From an uncultured Lachnospiraceae bacterium (GTDB taxonomy: Bacteria; Bacillota_A; Clostridia; Lachnospirales; Lachnospiraceae): DNA of 18,993 nucleotides. The notes beneath the pieces are model-generated. The model ran no database searches and was not told the origin of the DNA. It saw only the letters and a program-made list of their open reading frames with translations. The DNA lies in NCBI GenBank assembly GCA_902773195.1, contig CACYDL010000155.1:1-18993 (forward strand), read 5' to 3'. Position 1 is the first letter of the stretch. Every line of letters begins with the position of its first letter. The position numbers were made by a program, and so were the translations under genes. Positions 7,510 through 13,958 of this stretch are shown here, in pieces.

Positions 7510-7787
7510 ACCGAAAGCTCCTCAGAAAGCGCGGCGTACGTCTCCTCCGGGATCGGGCACTTCAGAGCCCGGGACAGGGCCCCGCTCTTCTGCGCCTTCG
7601 CCAGGCACTCCCTGCTTCTGCACAGATAGGCGCCCCTTCCGTTCATCCTCCCGCTCCGGTCGACCGTTACCAGGCCTTCCGGCGTTCTGACGACGCGGAC
7701 AAGATCTCCTTTGTCAGAAATCTTCCTGCACCCCATACAGGTCCTCTGAGGCTTCCTCTTCGGGGACGAGTCCTGATTCGTAGCCAT
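7506..7787 (-). CDS. ylxR: YlxR-family RNA-binding protein (DUF448)
   Basis: 93 residues from the ATG at 7787. The frame is open further upstream, but an AAGGAG ribosome site (7794-7799) sits exactly 6 bases before this ATG. The N-terminus MATNQDSSPKRKPQRTC also fits the short basic leader seen before the family's first motif. Signature motifs are RTCMGCRK and GRGAYLCRSRECLAKA, together with VRVVRTPEG and VDRSGRMNGRG. The B. subtilis homologue has been reported to bind RNase P RNA and modulate it (RnpM); transfer of that role here is by homology. The gene begins inside the 3' end of nusA, with a 74-base overlap in another frame, and ends overlapping ylxQ by 4 bases. This nested arrangement ties its translation to nusA. 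Confidence 0.92.
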   Translation of the reverse strand: MATNQDSSPKRKPQRTCMGCRKISDKGDLVRVVRTPEGLVTVDRSGRMNGRGAYLCRSRECLAKAQKSGALSRALKCPIPEETYAALSEELSV

Positions 7788-8907
7788 ATTCGTCTCCTTC
7801 ATCCTCGTAATATTCGCCGTTCTCGTCGAAGTCATCCAGATAGAGGTCGTCGAAGTCGCCGGACTCGCGGGCCTGGGTCTCGGACTTGATATCGATCTTG
7901 TAGCCCGTGAGCCTCGCCGCCAGTCTCGCGTTCTGGCCTTCCTTGCCGATAGCGAGGGAGAGCTGGTAGTCAGGCACGATGACCTTGGCCGCGTTCTCCT
8001 CCGGATCCGCCCCGACGGTGATGACCTTCGCCGGGCTCAGGGCGTTCTCGATCAGGACGGCGGGATTCTCATTCCAGGCGATGATATCGATCTTCTCCCC
8101 GCGGAGCTCGTTTACCACCGCGCCCACGCGGCTGCCGTTGACTCCGACGCAGGCTCCGACGGGATCGACGTCGGGGTCGTTGGACCACACCGCCATCTTC
8201 GTCCGGGAGCCGGGCTCCCTGGAGATGCCCTTGATCTCGACGGTTCCGTCCCTGACCTCCGCGACCTCCTCCTCGAAGAGGCGTCTGACCAGATCGGGAT
8301 GTGTTCGGGAGACGAGGATCTTCGGGCCCTTCGTCGAATTCTTGACGTCCACGACGTAGACCTTGATGCGCTCCGTCGGCTGGAAGTGCTCCGTCCTCAC
8401 CTGCTCGTTCTCATTGAGGAGGGCGTCCGCCTTGCCGAGATTGATGCAGTAGGATTTGCCCTGCATCCTCTGGACCACGCCGGAGACAACCTCTCTCACC
8501 TTGCTGTTGTACTGATTGTAGACCGCGTTGCGCTCCTCTTCCCGGATCCTCTGAAGGATGATGTTCTTGGCGTTCATCGTGGCGATTCTGCCGAACGCCT
8601 TGGAGTTGATATCGAGAGTGATGATGTCGCCGGCGAGAACGTGGGGATCGGTTTTCCTCGCTTCCTCGACGGTGACCTGCAGCGTCGGATCCACGATGCT
8701 GTCCTGGTCCTCGACGACTTCCTTCTCCGCGGTCACGGTGTATTCAAATGTATCCGGATCTATGTGAACGTTGATATTGTCGTTTTTGCCGAAATGCGTC
8801 TTGCAAGCGGCCATCAGCGACTGTTCGATGGATTCGAAAAGCGACTGTTTACTGATTCCCTTTTCCTTCTCAAGCAGCTCGATGGCTTCCTTCAGTTCGA
8901 TGTTCAT
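7714..8907 (-). CDS. nusA: Transcription elongation/termination factor NusA
   Basis: 397 residues, close to the Bacillota form that lacks the acidic repeat (AR1/AR2) domains of E. coli. NusA binds RNA polymerase and nascent RNA and modulates pausing, termination and antitermination. Order: N-terminal RNAP-binding domain (about 1-130), S1 domain (about 135-200), KH1 with GVNGSR near 255-260, KH2 with AIGKEGQN at 319-326 ending at GYKIDIKSET (335-344). After KH2 comes a 50-residue tail (about 348-397) rich in Asp, Glu and Tyr, over 20 of them acidic. A perfect AAGGAGG site lies upstream, but about 12 bases from the ATG, rather far. The last 74 bases overlap ylxR. The gap to rimP is 50 bases. 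Confidence 0.97.
   Translation of the reverse strand: MNIELKEAIELLEKEKGISKQSLFESIEQSLMAACKTHFGKNDNINVHIDPDTFEYTVTAEKEVVEDQDSIVDPTLQVTVEEARKTDPHVLAGDIITLDINSKAFGRIATMNAKNIILQRIREEERNAVYNQYNSKVREVVSGVVQRMQGKSYCINLGKADALLNENEQVRTEHFQPTERIKVYVVDVKNSTKGPKILVSRTHPDLVRRLFEEEVAEVRDGTVEIKGISREPGSRTKMAVWSNDPDVDPVGACVGVNGSRVGAVVNELRGEKIDIIAWNENPAVLIENALSPAKVITVGADPEENAAKVIVPDYQLSLAIGKEGQNARLAARLTGYKIDIKSETQARESGDFDDLYLDDFDENGEYYEDEGDEYGYESGLVPEEEASEDLYGVQEDF
7794..7799 (-). promoter_or_regulatory. Ribosome binding site of ylxR, nested in the nusA coding region
   Basis: AAGGAG on the minus strand, 6 bases before the ATG at 7787-7785, within the codons for the acidic NusA tail. It decides the ylxR start among several in-frame candidates. 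Confidence 0.8.
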
Positions 8908-8957
8908 CTTTTGCGATGTCCTCCTTCTCCGATATCACCGGCCGGCGGCCTCCGTCC

Positions 8958-9422
8958 TCACAGATCCAGCGCCAGTCTGATCAGCGAGAGATCCTTTCTG
9001 GAAAATGTCTCGTCGCCTTTCTCCGTTCTGATCGTCACAGTATCCTTGTCCCATGCAAGCAGAGTCCCCGTGAACTCCTTTTTCTTATCGACGGCCCGGT
9101 AGGTCCGAAGTTCAATCCTCCGGCCCGCGGCGTACTCGAAATCGCGCGGCCTCCGGAGCGGCCTCCCCAGTCCGGGGGAGCTGACCTCCAGCGTGTAGCC
9201 CTCCGCGATGAAATCCTCCCTGTCCAGGGCGGGATCCAGCCGGCGGCTCACCGCCTCGCAGTCGTTGATCCCCACGCCGCCTTCCTTGTCGATGTAGCAG
9301 CGGAGATAGTACTCGCCGCCCTCTTTTACGAACTCCACGTCGACGGCGGAAAGCCCCAGCTCCTCAAGGATCGGGCGCAGAAGCTCCCACGTCTTTTCTT
9401 CGTATTCTTCTTTTCTGCTCAA
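8958..9422 (-). CDS. rimP: Ribosome maturation factor RimP
   Basis: 154 residues from a TTG start at 9422, normal for RimP, which is needed for 30S maturation and binds S12 and the pre-30S particle. The sequence shows the N-terminal domain (LRPILEELGLSAVDVEFVKEGG, YYLRCYIDKEGGVGINDCEAVSR), the loop motif YTLEVSSPGLGRPLRRPRDF and a C-terminal Sm-like domain (TGTLLAWDKDTVTIRT). I preferred TTG 9422 to the in-frame TTG at 9437. The sequence AGAGGA lies 5 bases before 9422, whereas the earlier TTG has only the arm of a stable hairpin upstream. The predicted N-terminus MSRKEEYEEK also matches the family. It is the first gene of the nusA-infB operon, behind its own promoter and a 12-bp leader hairpin. 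Confidence 0.93.
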   Translation of the reverse strand: MSRKEEYEEKTWELLRPILEELGLSAVDVEFVKEGGEYYLRCYIDKEGGVGINDCEAVSRRLDPALDREDFIAEGYTLEVSSPGLGRPLRRPRDFEYAAGRRIELRTYRAVDKKKEFTGTLLAWDKDTVTIRTEKGDETFSRKDLSLIRLALDL

Positions 9423-9427
9423 AACAG

Positions 9428-9433
9428 TCCTCT
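9428..9433 (-). promoter_or_regulatory. Ribosome binding site fixing the TTG start of rimP
   Basis: AGAGGA on the minus strand, 5 bases before TTG 9422-9420. It lies 7 bases beyond the 3' arm of the leader hairpin, so the hairpin could affect its accessibility. Confidence 0.65.
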
Positions 9434-9440
9434 GCAAAAG

Positions 9441-9468
9441 TTAGGAGCGGACTTGCGTCCGCTCCTAA
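9441..9468 (-). promoter_or_regulatory. Perfect 12-bp hairpin in rimP leader (possible attenuator or parC terminator)
   Basis: The arms TTAGGAGCGGAC and GTCCGCTCCTAA pair perfectly over 12 bp around a GCAA tetraloop on the minus strand. Only CTTTTG follows, a four-base T-run, so as a terminator it would be weak. It lies about 18 bases downstream of the predicted rimP transcription start and just before the rimP ribosome site. It may stop readthrough from parC, attenuate the operon, or control rimP translation. Confidence 0.7.
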
Positions 9469-9492
9469 ATCTCAATCACATGCACCTATTGT

Positions 9493-9521
9493 AATTTAGC
9501 ACTCTGTTTCCCAAAAAGCAA
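9493..9521 (-). promoter_or_regulatory. Predicted promoter of the rimP-nusA-infB operon
   Basis: Minus strand: TTGCTT (9521-9516), 17-base spacer, TAAATT (9498-9493) preceded by TGC, an extended -10. An alternative -10 of TACAAT lies just downstream with a poorer -35. The predicted start is near 9486, inside the AT-rich gap after parC. The match is moderate but well placed: this is one of the two most AT-rich gaps in the window. Confidence 0.55.
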
Positions 9522-9563
9522 GCGAAAATCGGCAAAAGATCTCTTATTTTATTGATTTCGCCG

Positions 9564-11810
9564 TTATTTTGTCCTCCGGGTCCCCTTTCCGCCCCTTCTG
9601 GACAGCTTCAGACGGTTGAGCAGGACCTTGCCGCCTCTCCACTCGATCTGGAATTCATGGGAATTCCCGAGGAGGTAGGCAGCGTCCAGGAAGTCTCCCT
9701 CCGCGAGGGAGATGCCCTTGACGCCGACCGCCGTCTTTTTAAGCTCCGAGACCTCGTTCATCAGGAAGCGGATGAAATAGCCGTCGTGGGAGACGAGGAC
9801 GACGTTCTCCATGTGACCGCTGAACCCGGTGAAGAGCACGCTGTCTCCTTCCTGCAGCTTCGTCGACTGGATGGTCCTCACGGAACTGACGAACTCCGAC
9901 CCCTTCGTCCGCTTCACGAAGCCGGACCGGGTGACAAAGAACAGCTCCGATTCCGCCACCTCCGCCAGCGGGGCCACGAGGGTGATCTCCTCGTCCCGGC
10001 TGGAGAAATTGCTGACGTTGTCCACCGGAACGCCCTTGTCCCGGAGCCGTCTGCGCGGCACGTCCAGGACCTTCAGCGTGTGCATCTTTCCCCCGTCGGT
10101 GAAGATGCACACCTTGTCGGTGTTCATGATCCGGAAGACGCTCCGGTGCTCCGCGTCCACGGATTCCCGGTTTTTCTCGTAGGAGGAGAGGTCGATCACC
10201 TTGGCGTAGCCGAAGCGGTCCATGCAGAAGACGACCTCTTCCTCCTCCGTCTTCTTCTCCTCGATGACGATCTCTCCGGCGTTCTCGACGGCGGTCCTCC
10301 TGGGACGGGAGAACTCCTTCTTCATCGCTCCGAGCTCGGAGATCAGCAGCTTTGCCATCGCCTCATGGCTGTCCAGGAGCTCCTGGAAGCGGGCGATCTT
10401 CGCCAACGTCTCCTCGTGCTCCTTGTTGAGGGCGTCGATCTCCAGTCCGATCAGCTTGACGAGCCGCATGTCGAGGATCGCGTTGGCCTGTCTCTCAGTG
10501 AACATGAGCAAAGACGCCTCCCGGCGGCTCTTCGCGCTCCTGAAGGTGATTCCCTCCGTCTTGCCCATGACCAGGCAGTCGGTCGCCATCTTCCGGTTCC
10601 TGGATCCCCTGAGAATCTCGATGATGAGGTCGATGACGTCGCAGGCCCTGATCAGGCCCTCCTGGATCTCCTTCTGCTCCAGCTCCCTGGTGAGCAGATT
10701 TCCGTACTTCCGGTCCGCGATCTCAAACTGGAAATCGACGCAGGCCTCGATGATCCGGCGCAGGGACATCGTCTCCGGCCGCCCCTCGGAAACCACCAGC
10801 ATGTTCACGCCGAAGGTGTCCTCCAGCTTCGTCTTGCGGTAGAGGATGTTTTTGATCTGCTCGGTGTCGGCGCCCTTCCGGCACTCGATGACGATGCGGA
10901 TGCCCTCCTTGGAGGACTGATTGGAAATGTCCACGACATCGGGCAGGGTGCGGTTCTCCGTCAGGGCGGCGACGTCGCTCATGAACTTGCCGATGCCGCT
11001 GCCGATCATGGTGTAGGGAAGCTCGGTGACCACAATGTTCGTCTTTCCGCCCTTTCCCTTCTCGACGTCCACCTTGCCCCGGACGCGGATCCTGCCCGTG
11101 CCCGTCCGGTAGATCTCCGCCAGATCGTCCGCGTTGGTCACGATTCCTCCCGTGGGGAAATCCGGGCCCTTCACGTATTTCATCAGGTCCTCGTCGCTGA
11201 CGGAGTCGTCCCGGATGAAGGCGCAGACGGCGTCGATCACCTCCCCCAGGTTGTGGGGCGGAATGGACGTGGCCATTCCCACCGCGATGCCCTCGGACCC
11301 GTTGACCAGGACGTTCGGCACGCGGGCGGGCAGGACGGAGGGTTCCCTCTCGTTCTCGTCGAAGTTCGGGACAAAGTCGACCACGTCCCGGTCGAGATCC
11401 GAAAGGAACACGTCCTGGGTGAATTTCATCAGCCTGGCCTCGGTGTAGCGCATGGCCGCGGCCCCGTCTCCCTCGATGGAGCCGAAATTGCCGTGTCCGT
11501 CCACGAGGACCTGCCCCTTCTTGAAGTCCTGGGCCATGACCACCAGGGCGTCGTAGATCGAGCTGTCGCCGTGGGGATGGTATTTACCCATCGTATCGCC
11601 GACGATTCGGGCGCTCTTTCTGTACGGCCTGTCATACCTGGTGCCGAGCTCCCACATGTCGTAGAGCACGCGCCGCTGGACGGGCTTGAGTCCGTCCCTC
11701 ACGTCCGGCAGCGCCCGGGACACGATGACCGACATCGCGTAGTCTATGTAGTTTTTCTGCATGATCTCGGAATAATCCGTCCGGATGATCCGATCCTCTA
11801 TCTCGCTCAT
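9564..11810 (-). CDS. parC: Type IIA topoisomerase subunit A (ParC/GyrA family)
   Basis: 748 residues. The breakage-reunion subunit cleaves DNA through a tyrosine ester and, with the ParE-like partner, passes one duplex through another using ATP. Residues 27-47 carry SVIVSRALPDVRDGLKPVQRR, the GKYHPHGDSSIYDALV segment holds the quinolone-region positions S83 and D87 (E. coli GyrA numbering, both sensitive-type), and RYTEARL contains the active-site Y122. The coiled-coil gate region and a beta-pinwheel C-terminal domain (from about residue 490) follow. The length resembles ParC (752 in E. coli) more than GyrA (875). The canonical GyrA box is absent where the pinwheel starts, but SRRGGKG occurs at 737-743. 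I favour topoisomerase IV; a second gyrase is possible. The gap to the B subunit is 47 bases. Confidence 0.9.
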   Translation of the reverse strand: MSEIEDRIIRTDYSEIMQKNYIDYAMSVIVSRALPDVRDGLKPVQRRVLYDMWELGTRYDRPYRKSARIVGDTMGKYHPHGDSSIYDALVVMAQDFKKGQVLVDGHGNFGSIEGDGAAAMRYTEARLMKFTQDVFLSDLDRDVVDFVPNFDENEREPSVLPARVPNVLVNGSEGIAVGMATSIPPHNLGEVIDAVCAFIRDDSVSDEDLMKYVKGPDFPTGGIVTNADDLAEIYRTGTGRIRVRGKVDVEKGKGGKTNIVVTELPYTMIGSGIGKFMSDVAALTENRTLPDVVDISNQSSKEGIRIVIECRKGADTEQIKNILYRKTKLEDTFGVNMLVVSEGRPETMSLRRIIEACVDFQFEIADRKYGNLLTRELEQKEIQEGLIRACDVIDLIIEILRGSRNRKMATDCLVMGKTEGITFRSAKSRREASLLMFTERQANAILDMRLVKLIGLEIDALNKEHEETLAKIARFQELLDSHEAMAKLLISELGAMKKEFSRPRRTAVENAGEIVIEEKKTEEEEVVFCMDRFGYAKVIDLSSYEKNRESVDAEHRSVFRIMNTDKVCIFTDGGKMHTLKVLDVPRRRLRDKGVPVDNVSNFSSRDEEITLVAPLAEVAESELFFVTRSGFVKRTKGSEFVSSVRTIQSTKLQEGDSVLFTGFSGHMENVVLVSHDGYFIRFLMNEVSELKKTAVGVKGISLAEGDFLDAAYLLGNSHEFQIEWRGGKVLLNRLKLSRRGGKGTRRTK

Positions 11811-11857
11811 GTCTCATCTCTCCAGCGGCTCCCTCTCCCTCAGGGGAAAAGGCTCCG

Positions 11858-13783
11858 TCAAATATCCAGCTCCGCGTCCCTGGCGTGCTCGTAGATAAAT
11901 TCCTTCCTCGGGGGGACGTCCGTGCCCATCAGGATGTCCGTGATGTCGGACGAAAAACCGGGGCTTCCGATCTCGATCCTGCGAAGCCTCCTGGTCTCGG
12001 GGTTCAGCGTGGTCTCCCACAGCTGCCCGGGATCCATCTCCCCCAGTCCCTTGTATCTCTGCAGCGTGAAGCGGCTGTTCCTGTGGGTTTTGCGGTACTG
12101 CTCCAGCGCCTTGTCGTCGTAGAGGTATTCCCCCTCGCCCTTCTGGGGAATCACCTTGTAGAGAGGCGGCATCGCGATGTAGACGTGCCCCTCGTTGATC
12201 AGATCCGGCATGTAGCGGTAAAACAGCGTCAGCAGAAGCGTCCCTATGTGGGCTCCGTCGACGTCCGCGTCCGCCATGATGATGATCTTGTCGTAGCGCA
12301 GCTTCGTGATGTCGAAATCGTTGCCGTACCCCTCGGAGAAGCCGCATCCGAAGGAGGTGATCATCGTCTTGATCTCGGCGTTGGCCAGCACTTTGTCGAT
12401 GCTGGCCTTCTCGACGTTGAGGATCTTGCCGCGGATCGGAAGGATCGCCTGGTACTGCCTGTCCCGGGCGGTCTTCGCGGAGCCTCCCGCCGAGTCGCCC
12501 TCGACGATAAAGATCTCGCACTTCGAGGCGTCACGGCTGATGCAGTTGGCCAGCTTGCCGTTGGTATCGAAGGAAAACTTCTGCTTTGTGAGAAGATTCG
12601 TCTTGATCTTTTCCGTATTCTTCCGGATTCTGGCCGCCTTCTCGGCGCAGCTGAGGATCGCCTTCAGCGTGTCCAGGTTTCTGTCGAAGAAATGCGGTCC
12701 CTTTTCGCTCACGATCTTCGCCACCACCCTGGCGGCGTCGGGATTGTCCAGCTTCGTCTTGGTCTGGCCTTCGAAACGGGGATCGGGATGCTTGATGCTG
12801 ACGATCGCCGTCAGCCCGTTCCGGATGTCGGGGCCCGTGAAGTTCTGATCCTTCTCCTTTAGAATCCCCAGCTCCCGGGCGTAGCTGTTCATCACCTGGG
12901 TGAAGGCCGTCTTGAAGCCGGTGAGGTGCGTGCCTCCGTCCGCGTTGAAGATATTGTTGCAGTAGCCCAGGATATTCTCGTGGAACTCATTCACGTACTG
13001 CAGCGCGATCTGCACCTCGATTCCCTCGTCTTCCCCCTCGAGAAAAATGGGCTCCGTCACGGCCTCGGCGTTGCGGCTGATATCGCGGACGAACCCGGTC
13101 AGTCCCTCCGGCTCGCTGTAGGTGATCCCGACGGGCTCGTCGCCCCTGAGATCCCGGAACTCGATGGTGAGCCTGGGATTGAGATAGGCCGTCTCGTGAA
13201 GCCTGGATTTCAGCTCGGTGGAGGCGAAGCGGGTCACCTCGAAGATCTCCGGGTCCGGGAGAAACCTCACGGTGGTTCCCGTCTCCTTCGTCCTCCCCAG
13301 GACGGGCAGCCTGCCGGCGACGAGCTCCATGTCCGGCTCCCCTCTCCGGAAGCGGTCCTGATGGATGGCCCCGTCCCTCTTTATGGTCACCTCCATCCAG
13401 CTCGAAAGCGCGTTAACAACCGAGGAACCCACCCCGTGGAGTCCCCCGGACGTCTTGTACGCCTGACTGTCAAATTTTCCGCCCGCGTGAAGTGTCGTGT
13501 AGACGAGCCGCTCGGCGGGAATCCCCTTTTCATGGAGGCCGACGGGCACGCCGCGTCCGTTGTCAGACACCGTGCAGGAGCCGTCTTTCTCCAGGGTCAC
13601 CTCGATCCGGCTGCAGAAGCCGGCCAGGTGTTCGTCCACCGAGTTGTCAAGAATTTCATAGATCAGATGATTCAGGCCTTTTCTCGAGGTGCTCCCGATA
13701 TACATTCCGGGACGTCTGCGCACGGCCTCCAGGCCCTCCAGCACATGGATGCTGGACTCATCATATACCGCCTTATTCGTCAT
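11858..13783 (-). CDS. parE: Type IIA topoisomerase subunit B (ParE/GyrB family)
   Basis: 641 residues, the length of Gram-positive ParE/GyrB without insertions. It is the ATPase subunit that drives strand passage with the A subunit encoded next. GHKL motifs: EILDNSVDEHLAG (residues 43-55), SDNGRGVPVG (73-82) and TSGGLHGVGSSVVNALS (111-127). The transducer carries QTKTKLDN (340-347). The TOPRIM domain shows EGDSAGGSAKTARDR (428-442), LPIRGKILNVEKA (448-460) and metal-binding DADVDGAHI (505-513). The C-terminus has YKGLGEMDPGQLWETT, typical of the family. The start is the conserved MTNKAVYDESSIHVLEGLEAVR region. The GGGGAG ribosome site is only 3 bases from the ATG, unusually close, and abuts a strong leader hairpin. 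Assignment to topoisomerase IV rather than gyrase is inference. Confidence 0.9.
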   Translation of the reverse strand: MTNKAVYDESSIHVLEGLEAVRRRPGMYIGSTSRKGLNHLIYEILDNSVDEHLAGFCSRIEVTLEKDGSCTVSDNGRGVPVGLHEKGIPAERLVYTTLHAGGKFDSQAYKTSGGLHGVGSSVVNALSSWMEVTIKRDGAIHQDRFRRGEPDMELVAGRLPVLGRTKETGTTVRFLPDPEIFEVTRFASTELKSRLHETAYLNPRLTIEFRDLRGDEPVGITYSEPEGLTGFVRDISRNAEAVTEPIFLEGEDEGIEVQIALQYVNEFHENILGYCNNIFNADGGTHLTGFKTAFTQVMNSYARELGILKEKDQNFTGPDIRNGLTAIVSIKHPDPRFEGQTKTKLDNPDAARVVAKIVSEKGPHFFDRNLDTLKAILSCAEKAARIRKNTEKIKTNLLTKQKFSFDTNGKLANCISRDASKCEIFIVEGDSAGGSAKTARDRQYQAILPIRGKILNVEKASIDKVLANAEIKTMITSFGCGFSEGYGNDFDITKLRYDKIIIMADADVDGAHIGTLLLTLFYRYMPDLINEGHVYIAMPPLYKVIPQKGEGEYLYDDKALEQYRKTHRNSRFTLQRYKGLGEMDPGQLWETTLNPETRRLRRIEIGSPGFSSDITDILMGTDVPPRKEFIYEHARDAELDI

Positions 13784-13792
13784 ATACTCCCC

Positions 13793-13842
13793 CGGACGGC
13801 GCGCCTTCTCCCGTTCCCTGTATCTCGAACGGGCGCCGTCCG
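13793..13842 (-). promoter_or_regulatory. Two-tiered leader hairpin abutting the parE ribosome site
   Basis: The outer arms CGGACGGCG (13842-13834) and CGCCGTCCG (13801-13793) form 9 perfect pairs. The inner arms CCCGTTC (13833-13827) and GAACGGG (13816-13810) form 7 more, with an 8-base bulge on the 3' side and a 10-base loop. The last base of the outer arm touches the GGGGAG ribosome site. An upstream copy of GACGGCGC (13869-13862) can compete for the same 3' arm, so two exclusive folds are possible. Function is inferred. Confidence 0.65.
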
Positions 13843-13877
13843 TGTGATCGAACAGTTGTTTGCGCCGTCAGGAGTAT

Positions 13878-13907
13878 AATATACTACAAAATATGGCCTT
13901 TAATCAA
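13878..13907 (-). promoter_or_regulatory. Predicted promoter of the parE-parC operon
   Basis: Minus strand: TTGATT (13907-13902), 18-base spacer, TATATT (13883-13878). The -10 box sits in a perfect small palindrome, AGTATA-T-TATACT, whose plus-strand reading contains TATAAT. I found no -35 box for a plus-strand promoter. The predicted start is near 13871, giving a leader of about 88 bases. The AT-rich island contrasts sharply with its GC-rich surroundings. Confidence 0.7.
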
Positions 13908-13958
13908 GCCCTTTCACCCCATATCCTGTAACCGGCCGCGCCGCGTAAGGGCCGCCGC

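Noticed and set aside
7788..7835. Longer ylxR start at 7835 or 7802
   Set aside because: The extra N-terminal residues are not family-like, and the AAGGAG site sits precisely before the ATG at 7787.
8908..8957. Palindromic CCGGCCGG region between rimP and nusA
   Set aside because: Short GC self-complementarity with no adjoining signal; likely chance.
9423..9437. rimP start at the TTG of 9437
   Set aside because: No ribosome site precedes it; the hairpin arm does. The TTG at 9422 has AGAGGA at 5 bases.
9552..11894. Plus-strand open frame of 780 codons
   Set aside because: Antisense to the ParC-like gene almost end to end, with no motifs and no ribosome site. Codon bias of the true gene explains its openness.
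13856..13880. Divergent plus-strand promoter using TATAAT at 13875-13880
   Set aside because: The nearest TTG-like box leaves a 13-base spacer, and no plus-strand gene follows.
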